From an uncultured Verrucomicrobiota bacterium (GTDB lineage Bacteria > Verrucomicrobiota > Verrucomicrobiia > Limisphaerales > UBA9464), in contig CAIMMI010000350.1 of NCBI GenBank assembly GCA_903842505.1, forward strand, positions 1-61,801: a stretch of 61,801 nt of DNA, given 5' to 3'. Numbering within the stretch: the first letter of the stretch is position 1; each line of letters starts with the position of its first letter. The position numbers were made by a program, and so were the translations under genes. The notes below the pieces were generated by a model. The model was not told the origin of the DNA. It saw only the letters and a list, made by a program, of their open reading frames with translations, and did no database searches. Below, in pieces: positions 32,045 through 41,200 of the stretch.

Positions 32045-32905
32045 TCAGGCCTTCTTGGCCGCCACCATCCGGCGGCGGATCCACCATCCGCCCACCACCA
32101 AGGGCAACCCAGCCCAGGCCAGGTCAGACTCGGGAACGAAGGAGTAGGTAATGCCCACCGCAGCCGCTCCGAAGGTCACTGCCGCAACACTGTAGTTGCC
32201 ACTGCCGGAAGTCGTCGCCGTTGGACGGAACAGCATTGGAAGGGCCGTAAAGGCGTCAACCTGAGAGGCGAGAGCGTCAAAGTTGGCTCCCGAAGTGAAG
32301 GTAAAAGTGTTGGTCGTCAACCGCGTGTTCTCGGCGCTGATCTGTTGCCCGATACCCGCGGGGAGGGTGACGCCAGACACGGTGGGCGTTTGGAGAATTC
32401 CAACAATGGCTCCGCTTCCCAGCGCTCCAGTGGGATTGAAAGCGGTATTGGGAGGAGCAGGACTGACGAAATTGGCAACGTCCAGATAGGCTGAGACGGA
32501 TGCCCCAAGCCCAGGTTGCTCCGCACCGGTCGTGTTGGTGAAGGTGAAAATCGTGCGCGAATACGCAACCACCGTCAGGCTGATCTGGGTCAGGTTGCCC
32601 TGACTCAGGATCGAGACGTTCATGTCATTGAACAACTGCCCCAGGTTGGGAACCCGAAGCCCCGCCGAAAGGGAAGTATCGACGTTCCGCGGGGTCATGG
32701 TCGCGGGGTCGTAGGTGTCCCAACTGGCATTGAGCCCAGCCAGCGCAGCGTTGGATGGCGGGAAGGTTGGAGGCGTGCTGTTCGGGTAGGACGGCGCCGT
32801 GTTTGGCACATCATACCAAAGCGTCCGTGTCTCACCTTGAGCGAAGACTTGCCCACCGGCAGCGAGCAACGTCGAACCCAACAGTACAGAACTCCCGAAT
32901 CTCAT
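32045..32905 (-). CDS. PEP-CTERM-like surface protein (VPES tail)
   Basis: 286 aa from ATG 32905 (frame extends to 32941 without support). Signal peptide MRFGSSVLLGSTLLAAGGQVFA. The body is beta-rich and Asn/Thr rich (ISLTVVAYSRTIFTFTN). The tail is VPESDLAW, a hydrophobic helix (LPLVVGGWW) and IRRRMVAAKKA. This is the sorting layout of PEP-CTERM proteins with VPES in place of VPEP, and the final nine residues almost repeat those of the 7581 protein. It ends at the shared bidirectional terminator. Confidence 0.82.
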   Translation of the reverse strand: MRFGSSVLLGSTLLAAGGQVFAQGETRTLWYDVPNTAPSYPNSTPPTFPPSNAALAGLNASWDTYDPATMTPRNVDTSLSAGLRVPNLGQLFNDMNVSILSQGNLTQISLTVVAYSRTIFTFTNTTGAEQPGLGASVSAYLDVANFVSPAPPNTAFNPTGALGSGAIVGILQTPTVSGVTLPAGIGQQISAENTRLTTNTFTFTSGANFDALASQVDAFTALPMLFRPTATTSGSGNYSVAAVTFGAAAVGITYSFVPESDLAWAGLPLVVGGWWIRRRMVAAKKA

Positions 32906-33152
32906 ATGCCTGTAATACCAAAGGTGAGGTAGAAAATCCAAGAACTATGTTGGCAACGAACCGGTAAACAAATGATCGAAACCACGCCTCTCTTGGATGG
33001 ATACCCACCCCTTCAACCGACTCACCGATCAGCAAGACCCACGCGACCTCGAATCAAGAGACCCGGCTTGCGCACCTGGCCTCGTTCAAAGCCGGAGGCG
33101 ACGACTGAACCCGCGTCCCTCCCAGTCCCTGACCGCATGCGCACACGCGAAA

Positions 33153-33184
33153 AGGGCGCCCGGAACTTTCGTCCCGGGCGCCCT
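33153..33184 (-). terminator. Rho-independent terminator for the SdrD-like gene
   Basis: Stem AGGGCGCCCGG/CCGGGCGCCCT with a 10-base loop, followed on the minus strand by TTTTCGCG. The remainder of the 305-base gap (32906-33210) shows no gene or other clear signal. Confidence 0.85.
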
Positions 33185-33210
33185 CTGCTTGGGTCAATTC
33201 CAGCTACCGG

Positions 33211-35898
33211 TTACCGGCAGCCCATGTTGACCTTGTTCAGGCACTTGCGGAGCCCATCCTGCGTGGCGCGCTGGGAGTGCCCGTTCGGCGTGAAGGGACT
33301 GCTCTTGATCGAGTCGTCCGCGCGTTTGCAGATCTCGTCGACCGTGTAGGTGATATTGCCGAGCTTGCACTTGGCAGACTTGCTGATCTTGCCGCAGGCC
33401 ACGTTCAACCGGAGACAAGCCAACTCGCGGGACAGACACGACCCCATGTTGTAGGTGTCACCGTCCCGGCAGAATCGGGACAACTTCTCGCAAGCCTCAC
33501 GGTAGTTCCGGCAACCCTTGCCACCGTAGTTGTTGGTGTCGGAATCGGTAAAATCAACATCCCGACCATTCCGGTCCACGAGCTTGCACTTGCTCAGTTC
33601 CGCGTGATCCCGAGGCTTGGTCTTGTCGCAGTAGTTGCCCCAATACCTGCCGTCGCAACCATGGTTCGGGCTGCAGTCGTCCTTGTCCTTGTCGTGGTCT
33701 TCCGTGGGGCACTCCACATAGGTGTCCTTGTCCTTATCCTTGTCGGAGTCCTTGTCCTTATCCTTGTCGGAGTCCTTGTCCTTATCCTTGTCGGAGTCCT
33801 TGTCCTTGTCCTTGTCGGAGTCCTTGTCCTTGTCGGAGTCCTTGTCCTTGTCCTTGTCGGAGTCCTTGTCCTTATCCTTGTCGGAGTCCTTGTCCTTGTC
33901 GGAGTCACCCGGAGGCTTCACGCAATCGCAGCCGTCAACGCCGTCCTTGCGGTAACCGAAGTCGATGTCGCGGCGGTTCTGGCCGGCAGCGAGGGTGAAC
34001 GTGGTCTGGTTCAAAGAGATCAGACCATCCAGATCGTAGGTGGCATCAAAGCCGGAGGTGGGAGAGACGCGGACGGTATAGGTGCCGGCCCGAAGGTTCG
34101 GGAACAGGTACTTGCCCTCGCTGTCCGTGGTGGTTGAGCGGATCTCGGCGCCGGTCGAACTCAAGAGCTTCACAACGACACCCGGGAGACCAGGCTCGTT
34201 GCTGTCCTTGCCACCATCACTGTCGCAGTCGAGCCAGACGCGGTCACCCACGGAACCGATGATTCCGATCGGGCAGTACCAATAGCCGAAGTCGACATCG
34301 CGACGATTCTGACCTTGGGTCAGGTTCGCGACGGCGGTGTGAGCCGTGGCCAGACCATCGAGGTCGAACGTCTGGAGGTAGTCGGGTTCCGGAGTGACCG
34401 TCACGCGGTAACTGCCCGCATTGAGCCCGGTGAAAAGGTACAAACCGTCAGCGCCGGTCGGCTGCGAGTCGATCTGCAGGCCCGTCGTGGCATTGAAAAG
34501 CGTCACCGTCCAACCCACGAGGCCGGGTTCGCCCACGTTCTGAATTCCATTCCGGTTCTTGTCGAACCAGACCCGGTCACCGATCGAACCCGTAGCGGGC
34601 GGGCTGTAGACGTATCCAAAGTCCACATCGCGGCGGTTCTGACCCACGGTCAGCGTGGCGGTCGCCACATGGGCGGATGCAAGGCCATCGAGATCGTAGG
34701 TCTGGGTGTAGTTCGGCTCCGGCGTCACGACCACGCGGTAACTGCCCGCCGGGAGTCCGTCGAAGAGGTAGATGCCATCCACCCCGGTCCGCTGGGGTTG
34801 GCCAATCTGGGCCCCTGCGGAATTGAACAGCGTGACGGTCCAGCCTTCGAGACCCACTTCACTGTTATCCTGAACGCCATCCCGATTGCTGTCGTGCCAG
34901 ACGCGATCACCAATGGACCCAAGGGGAACGTAGACATAGCCGAAGTCCACATCGCGTCGATTTTGACCGGGAGCAAGGTCCGCAACCGCGACATGTGCCG
35001 TGGCGATGCCGTCCAGGTCAAAGGTCTGATTGTACTGCGGGCGCGGGGTCACCGTCACTCGGTACCTGCCGGCCGGGAGCGCGCTGAACAGGTAGGCGCC
35101 ATCGGCACCGGTATCCTGTTGATTCACGAACACGTAGCTGGGCCCGTTGAGCACCTCGAGGACCACGTTCCAACCCACCAGACCGGGTTCGGTTACGTCT
35201 TGATCGCCCTGCGCGTCTTCGTCGAGCCACACGCGGTCACCGATCGAACCCAGGGGATCCTGCGTCGGCGGCTGGTACTCGTAGATGACCGTGGCCTCGG
35301 CACACGCCGAAGTAACGGCCTCGAAGGCGTAGTCGCCCGGTCCGGAATAGTAGCTGGTTGCGACCGCGCTGACGGTAATGGGAACTGTGCCCAGACCCAC
35401 AAAGTCGGACACATTATCAACACCGACGACATAAGTGGCCGACACGGAGGCCGAACCGCTCTGCTCGGGATTCACGGTGCCCGACGTACCAGCGAAATCA
35501 ACGGTACCGTCGAAGATTTGGAACTGGTTGAGGAAACGGACGCTGGGCGCGACAACCACGAGGTTCAGGGTTGGGCTGGTAGCTCTGAGCGCCACGTCCG
35601 ACCCGGTGGTGATTGTCCACCGGACATTATCCCGGTTCTCAACCTTTGTGACCGTCTGGTTTGTTCCGGTCAGGCTGAATTCAACGGAAAGCAGCGTCCC
35701 AAGACTTCCGTCGAATTTCGGAAGCGTAATGACCCTGGTCCAGTCGGTGGGCGTCTTCGGCACCACGGCCGTGTTCGTCACAAAATCCGCCTGTGCGACG
35801 CTGCCGAGCATCGCCGCTGAAGCGGCAGCCAGCAGAGCAGATCTCCGCATGGTGGAGGAGATACGTCTCCCCCAGTTCCGCAATTTTCCTGTTGTCAT
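33211..35898 (-). CDS. SdrD-B/CNA-B repeat surface protein with Asp-Ser-Lys stalk and Cys-rich tip
   Basis: 895 aa from ATG 35898 (GGGA upstream; 35850 also possible). A signal peptide ends at VAQA. An N-terminal beta domain precedes four SdrD-B-like repeats, each starting S[IV]GDRVW-x-D with a Ca-binding-like D-x-[DN]-x-[DN]-G and ending GQNRRD[VI]DFGY. A low-complexity stalk of eight DSDKDK or DSDKDKDK units follows, then a C-terminal domain of about 150 residues with some 17 Cys (HGCDGRYWGNYC, CRNYREACEKLSRFC, CLRLNVACGKISK). No LPXTG or PEP-CTERM tail is present. The stalk recalls staphylococcal SD repeats but ends in a disulfide-rich tip instead of a cell-wall anchor. Confidence 0.85.
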   Translation of the reverse strand: MTTGKLRNWGRRISSTMRRSALLAAASAAMLGSVAQADFVTNTAVVPKTPTDWTRVITLPKFDGSLGTLLSVEFSLTGTNQTVTKVENRDNVRWTITTGSDVALRATSPTLNLVVVAPSVRFLNQFQIFDGTVDFAGTSGTVNPEQSGSASVSATYVVGVDNVSDFVGLGTVPITVSAVATSYYSGPGDYAFEAVTSACAEATVIYEYQPPTQDPLGSIGDRVWLDEDAQGDQDVTEPGLVGWNVVLEVLNGPSYVFVNQQDTGADGAYLFSALPAGRYRVTVTPRPQYNQTFDLDGIATAHVAVADLAPGQNRRDVDFGYVYVPLGSIGDRVWHDSNRDGVQDNSEVGLEGWTVTLFNSAGAQIGQPQRTGVDGIYLFDGLPAGSYRVVVTPEPNYTQTYDLDGLASAHVATATLTVGQNRRDVDFGYVYSPPATGSIGDRVWFDKNRNGIQNVGEPGLVGWTVTLFNATTGLQIDSQPTGADGLYLFTGLNAGSYRVTVTPEPDYLQTFDLDGLATAHTAVANLTQGQNRRDVDFGYWYCPIGIIGSVGDRVWLDCDSDGGKDSNEPGLPGVVVKLLSSTGAEIRSTTTDSEGKYLFPNLRAGTYTVRVSPTSGFDATYDLDGLISLNQTTFTLAAGQNRRDIDFGYRKDGVDGCDCVKPPGDSDKDKDSDKDKDKDSDKDKDKDSDKDKDSDKDKDKDSDKDKDKDSDKDKDKDSDKDKDKDTYVECPTEDHDKDKDDCSPNHGCDGRYWGNYCDKTKPRDHAELSKCKLVDRNGRDVDFTDSDTNNYGGKGCRNYREACEKLSRFCRDGDTYNMGSCLSRELACLRLNVACGKISKSAKCKLGNITYTVDEICKRADDSIKSSPFTPNGHSQRATQDGLRKCLNKVNMGCR
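33723..33912 (-). repeat. Coding repeat tract: Asp-Ser-Lys stalk
   Basis: Tandem 18- and 24-base units of gtccttgtccttgtcgga and gtccttatccttgtcgga variants, read on the minus strand as eight DSDKDK(DK) units. Codon variants of Asp-Lys (aaggac/aaggat) distinguish unit types, so the tract has both expanded and diverged. It should be slippage-prone. Confidence 0.88.
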
Positions 35899-36080
35899 AG
35901 AATTCCCGGGTTCCCTTGAAGCAGGCCTGCACCACTCCACAGCTTTCCCCCGAACGCTGATAGAAGCCCGGACGGTTTTCCCCCGTCCAAACCTGGAGTG
36001 AAACGGACCCAACTCCCACTCAGTCAACTCGCGTTGCCGAGTCACCAGACAGCCTTTGGACTTCCTTTTTCCCTGAGTCC

Positions 36081-36115
36081 CCGCGTTCCGCCATGGTTCA
36101 AATGGCAAAACGCGG
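36081..36115. other. Long stable hairpin in a 496-base gene-free gap
   Basis: Outer stem CCGCGTT/AACGCGG, a 2x2 internal loop (CC/AA), inner stem GCCAT/ATGGC and a 7-base loop GGTTCAA. No T-run follows on either strand, so it is not a standard terminator. It lies about 180 bases upstream of the SdrD-like start and could sit in its leader RNA. The rest of 35899-36394 holds no supported gene. Confidence 0.5.
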
Positions 36116-36394
36116 TCTATGGCCGCCCAGTGGTTGAGATTAACCTGAATACCCACCCGCTAGGGAAGTGTAGGAACACGGAACGATGGGTAGGTAAAAC
36201 CCGCACATCGATCCTCAAGCGCCCTGCATACACCCACAACTCCGACGCTGCCCCACCAGCACGAATGGAGCAGGACCAGGGCCTTTGAAGGCGGAGATTC
36301 CATGGGATTCAGCCGGAAAATGGGCGAACTGCACCCGTTCGTGGCCCTGGGAGGAACCACGCAACGACCGGAAACCGCTCCAACCGACGAAGAG

Positions 36395-37267
36395 TCACCC
36401 CACTTCCCACCGTTCCCCGGCCCGCAGGATCCGATACGCCTGCCCCAGCGCTTCGCATTCCGTCTGGAATTCCGCTGGGCTGGCCGTGTTGAACCCGAAC
36501 AACTCGTAGTGGCCGGGGACGACCACCCGGGCGCCGATCGCCTTGGCCAACTGCGCGGCCTCGCGACCCCAGAGGTTGCCCGACACGCGTCGTTCCGGAG
36601 CGCGGCCGTTGATCGGCAGGAAAGCGACGTCGATTCCCTTCCCCCTCAACCGATCCTCCATCCCGGGGTACAGCACGGTGTCGCCGGAGTGGTAGAAGGT
36701 CCACCCGGCCCACTGGATGATGAAGCCCAGATACAGAAGCCGCCCCTCCCGATCCCGGTCGAGCGACTCATGGGCCGCCGGGATGGCCTCGATCCGGATG
36801 CCACCCACGTCCACCACCGAGGAACCCGACAGGTTCCGGGTGATCGATTCCTCGGGAACGTCGAGTCCAAGGATCCGTTCATCCGGCAGTCCGGATCTTT
36901 CGCGGCTCAGTTTCCGCTGGGATTCCGGGCAGACCAACCGGATCCCGGGATTGGCGGCTACCAACGGTTGGAGCGTTTCAGCATCCAGATGGTCCGTGTG
37001 CAGGTGGCTCGAGGTCACGAGGCTCACGTCGGTCAAGCGGCCAGGGGACACCACCAACTCGGTCATCCGGACATGAGGCTTGTCCGTACTGGCGTACTTT
37101 CGGGTAAGGGAGTCGGAAAGGTAAGGATCGAAAAGGACCGTGATTCCGCCGGCGTGAACGAGATAACCGGACTGTCCCAGCCACCAGACATGGGGTCCGG
37201 GACCGGATTGACGGGCGGCTTCGACGTCAGCAACGAACGCATCCTCCTGAAGGACGGGGCGGATCAT
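36395..37267 (-). CDS. Metallo-beta-lactamase-fold hydrolase (UlaG/YtnP-like)
   Basis: 290 aa from ATG 37267 (a TTG-started extension to 37426 is less likely). It shows the metal-binding HLHTDHLD motif, the downstream FYHSGDTVLYPGM and the final VVPGHYELFG histidine. The layout WWLGQSGYLVHAGGITVLFDPYLSDS is typical of cytoplasmic L-ascorbate-6-phosphate lactonase-like (UlaG) hydrolases; the substrate here is unknown. It is divergent from the diheme cytochrome gene. Confidence 0.85.
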   Translation of the reverse strand: MIRPVLQEDAFVADVEAARQSGPGPHVWWLGQSGYLVHAGGITVLFDPYLSDSLTRKYASTDKPHVRMTELVVSPGRLTDVSLVTSSHLHTDHLDAETLQPLVAANPGIRLVCPESQRKLSRERSGLPDERILGLDVPEESITRNLSGSSVVDVGGIRIEAIPAAHESLDRDREGRLLYLGFIIQWAGWTFYHSGDTVLYPGMEDRLRGKGIDVAFLPINGRAPERRVSGNLWGREAAQLAKAIGARVVVPGHYELFGFNTASPAEFQTECEALGQAYRILRAGERWEVG

Positions 37268-37437
37268 GGGGGGAGCCTTGCGGGAGAATGAAGTTCGGCC
37301 AAGCCACAACCCAAGGAGCGGAGGGAGTTCGCGCGAAGCCTCGATGACGCGAAGGTCGAGAAGCGCGCTGGCCGTGTGCGCTCCTGAAACGAGGGCAGAC
37401 AAGCGGCGGCGTTCTGGTAGGCTCAAGTCATTCCAAC

Positions 37438-38157
37438 ATGAAAGCGTTGCTGTTGCTCGTGGTGGCGGCCCCGGCCGTCCTGGCGGCGGAAAAGGCCAGG
37501 ATCGACGTTTCGAAGATGCCTCTCCCCGTGGCCCGGAAGGTCGACTTCACCCGCGAGGTGTACCCCATCTTCAAGGAGTCCTGCTTCTCCTGCCACGGCC
37601 CGGAGAAACAGAAGGGCAAGTACCGGATGGACACGCGGGAAGGGGCCTTCAAGGTCACGGACGACTACGGCCCGGCGATCAAGGCCGGCAAGAGCGAGGA
37701 GAGCGCGATCATCCACATGGTGTGCGATATGATCGAAGAAATGCGGATGCCGCCGCCATCGGACAAGCCCGGGCAGTCGGAGAAACTCACCCGGGACCAG
37801 ATCGGGATCCTGCGGGCCTGGATCGACCAGGGTGCGGTCTGGCCCGACGGCCCGATCCAGGAGGTGGTCAAGCCCGTCACCTTCGCTGGAGAGATCCAAC
37901 CGATGTTCGCACAGGCATGTGCCTCCTGCCACACGGGCGCCGGGGCAAAGGGGGCGTTCGCGGTCGACACGGCGGAATCCGTGCTCAAGGGCGGCACCAC
38001 CTACGGCAAGGTCGTCACACCGGGGAACCTTGCGAAGAGTTCGCTCCTGACGATCCTGGCAGGCAAGGACGAGGACCTGCCCCTGCCCGAGAAACACAAG
38101 CTGCCTCCCAAGCAACTGGCGCTCGTGGAAAAGTGGATCTCGCAGGGCGCGAAGTAG
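37438..38157 (+). CDS. Stand-alone diheme planctomycete-type cytochrome c
   Basis: 239 aa. Signal peptide MKALLLLVVAAPAVLA. Two copies of the PSCyt1/cytochrome-c-like domain: CFSCH at Cys49-Cys52-His53 and CASCH at Cys161-Cys164-His165. Domain 1 has a methionine-rich MRMPPPS near its end, a likely distal ligand. Domain 2 ends LPLPEKHKLP and lacks an obvious Met. In many relatives PSCyt1 is fused to DUF1549 or DUF1587 proteins; here it stands alone. It could carry electrons to or from the DUF1549 proteins in the window (inference). Confidence 0.9.
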   Translation: MKALLLLVVAAPAVLAAEKARIDVSKMPLPVARKVDFTREVYPIFKESCFSCHGPEKQKGKYRMDTREGAFKVTDDYGPAIKAGKSEESAIIHMVCDMIEEMRMPPPSDKPGQSEKLTRDQIGILRAWIDQGAVWPDGPIQEVVKPVTFAGEIQPMFAQACASCHTGAGAKGAFAVDTAESVLKGGTTYGKVVTPGNLAKSSLLTILAGKDEDLPLPEKHKLPPKQLALVEKWISQGAK

Positions 38158-38164
38158 TGGGCGG

Positions 38165-38217
38165 GGTGGGGCGAGACTTGGGATTCCTTCGCGGCTCGTG
38201 AGGACACTCGCCCCACC
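38165..38217. repeat. GGTGGGGCGAG inverted repeat, copy 2
   Basis: Perfect 11-base arms GGTGGGGCGAG (38165-38175) and CTCGCCCCACC (38207-38217) around a 31-base loop containing cggctcgtgaggaca, which also occurs at 24-37. It lies between the cytochrome gene and the 2451-aa gene and might help end both transcripts. Confidence 0.75.
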
Positions 38218-38249
38218 AGACACTCGCCCCCACCCGCCGATGCTGCCCC

Positions 38250-41200
38250 TTACGGCAGCACCAGCACCCGGTAGAGGCGGACGGTTTCCGCGCCCGGGAC
38301 CACCACCGCTGAGTCCGTTGAACCGGTCGCAACCGCCTCGCGGACGGTCGTCCAGACGCCGCCCAACGCGGTGCTCGATTCCAGTCGGTAGCGGGTCCCC
38401 GATGTGGCACCCCAGGACAGGGTGATTCCTGACGGTCCTTGAACCACCTCCAGCGACAACGTGGATGCGCTGACCACCTCAATCGGGATATCCACGAACG
38501 CCGAGGCAGGCGGAACACCGGAATCACGGACCTCGGCCCGGACGACGTGGCGCCCGACCTGAATCGGGGTTGGACTCCACTCCAGAACGCCAGTGGGCGA
38601 GAGGGTCGCTCCCGTTGGACCGCTGACCCGGGAGAACGTCAACGTCTGTGCGGGCAGGTCCGGATCCGTTGCTTCGAGGTTCCGCACCAACCGACTACCC
38701 ACCGCTGCGGAGAGCGTTGGAACCGGGACGAAGACCGGCGGACGATTGGCCGTGCGGATGAAGTTCGGGCCGCGAGGCGTGGGCACGGGAAACGCCGAGA
38801 AGGCGCCCTCCGCACCATCTGGAAACCGGCCCATGCTCACGTTTGCAACCTGCGGACCGAACGTGAGTCCATCCACGAGCGCCCCGCTCGGATCGAACAG
38901 TCCGATCTGCTCGCCATCCGCGCCCAGCCGGAAGTTCACGTGAAGGTCGGCATTCGTCGCCGAGTTCTGAGCGGGTTCGTTGTCCGCCCAGACGAGGAGG
39001 AATCCCCCCGCAGGAATCACGTACCCGGGCGGAATCACGAACTGCGTGCTGTTGGTGAGGTTGTCCGTCAACCGGTAGCTCGCCAGATCCACCGATTGGG
39101 TCCCGGCGTTGTACAACTCGATCCAGTCATCCAAGTCGTTGTCCACCGGATCCCGCAACCCGGCGTTGTTGGACGCCATGAACTCATTCACGGTCACCCG
39201 GATCGCGGGCACTGCCGGATCATTTGTCCTGCCCGGCGTCGGCCGGAAGAAGACCCGGCGGTTGAACGGATTTCCGTCCGGGGAGAGACCGATGCTCCGG
39301 TCGGGGAGCAGTCCCGAATACTCGACAAAGTCGAGCACGCCCATCCCGCCGGTCTGGGAGCGGGACAGCGTCACCACGCCCACTGCCGCTTCCAGGCGGA
39401 ATCCGGCGTGCAGGTGCCCGATCGCGGTCTCGCCGGGTTCACCATCCGCCCAGACCCTGAGGAAGGCCCCCGGGGACAAGGTGGTTCCCGTCGGGAACCG
39501 CCACTGGATCAGGTTCGTGTAGGAGGCCGACAGGAACACGTTCGAGAGATCAGCCGTGTTCGTGCCCGAGTTGTACAACTCGATGAAGGGATCCCGGTCA
39601 CCGAAGTTGTCGAGCGGTCCCGCGAGGCTGTTGGGCAACACTTCGTTCAGCCACAGCTCCGGAATTTCTGCGAGGTCGCGGCGCACGGAATTCGCGCGGC
39701 CCGGGGTCACGCGATTCACGTCATTCGTCGCTGCGGCCGCCCAGTTCGCCAACCGGTGCACCGAACGACGGGGATCCACGAGCTGCAGGGACGGTCCGAA
39801 TCCGGCCGCGTTCGTCGGCCAAGGCAACCGGTCACTGTACCGAACGGTCCCCAGGATCGTCCCCGCATTCCCACTCGCGGGATCCGGTCGGACCAACGAA
39901 ATCCGCTCGCCATCGTTGTCGAGCGCCCCAGGAAATTCGCCGAACACGGGGATCGTCGTTCCGTACGTGTCGGCGAAGACCGCGGTGTCCGCGGCCAGCA
40001 CCAGATACGCACCGGGAGCGATGACCGATCCGTCCGAGAACGTGTAGCCAACACCGTCGATGCGGAGGCCCGAGAGGTCAAACGGCGTCGTCGTGGACTG
40101 GTTGAACAACTCGATGAACCCGGCCCCCGGCTGGACCGGGTCATAGTGGATTTCGTTCAGAACGACGAAATCCTGCAGGCGCAGGATCGTGCCGGTTGTC
40201 ACCACCCGGATTGTATCCGTCGCCCCGGCCACTGGGCGTCCGTAGGGATCGAGCCCGACCAAGGACAGGTTGTTCGTCGCCTGTCCCAGCGGCACCAGCA
40301 TTGACCAATCCGTGAACCCGGTCCAACGGACGGGATAGGCAACGCCGTTGATCTCGATGGTCCGCACGCCCAGCGGAGCCCGACCCGTCAGGGTTACCGA
40401 CGGCGTGTTCACCGTCAGGTTCGCGCCGTTGTTGGAGGTGATCTCCAGCGCGGCGACGCTGTTCGCGTTGATCTGGCCTTCGATGTGAGCCCGACGCGCC
40501 TCGATGTACTGCTTCACCGCCGAGGCGTTGGCCGAAGGAATGCCATTGTTCAGCAGGACCCGGTTGCGCGCGTCAATCTGATCGCCCGCCGGTCCAGCCC
40601 TCAACGGACCGTTGATCGCGTCGATATAGGCCTGCCACAACAACCGTCGGAACGCCGGGGTGTCGTACATGCGGTTGATCGTCGGATCATTCGCCCCCCA
40701 GAGACCGTCGTTCGCGCCGTTGCTCCCGCCGCCCAGCGTGAAGTCCACGTCCCACGGGAACAGTCGCCACGGAGCCCCGGTCTGCTTGAACGCGTACATG
40801 TTCTTGCCGCGCCCCATGCCATACGAATCCCAGTTGCCCGCGATCCGCTCGAAGGCGAACACCCGCATCCATTGGTCCACGTCCACCAACTGGCTGACCC
40901 CGGCCTCGTAGGTTGCCGGAGCCGCATTCGCCACCGTCACGAGTTCGAGGAGATTCGTAAACTCATTCGCCGAACGTTCCACCGCGCGCTTGCGCCAGGC
41001 CCACCGATAACGGGCCGCCTTCAGGTTCGTCGACGCCACGGGCGAGTAAAACGGCTGCAGTGTCGCGTCCACATTCGAGAAGCTGGTGCCATCATCCTGG
41101 AACTCGAACCAGTCCTCGATCTTGTACAGGTCCGGCTCAATCCCCTCGCTGTAGAAACGATCCGCATAGGCCCCGTTCGGCTCCTCGGTATCCTCCATCA

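Noticed and set aside
33720-33912. CRISPR-like array
   Set aside because: Units of 18-24 bases without spacers that translate in frame to the D-S-D-K stalk; this is a coding repeat.
36040-36140. c-di-GMP or cobalamin riboswitch upstream of the SdrD-like gene
   Set aside because: The hairpin is real, but none of the conserved core strings of those classes could be aligned.
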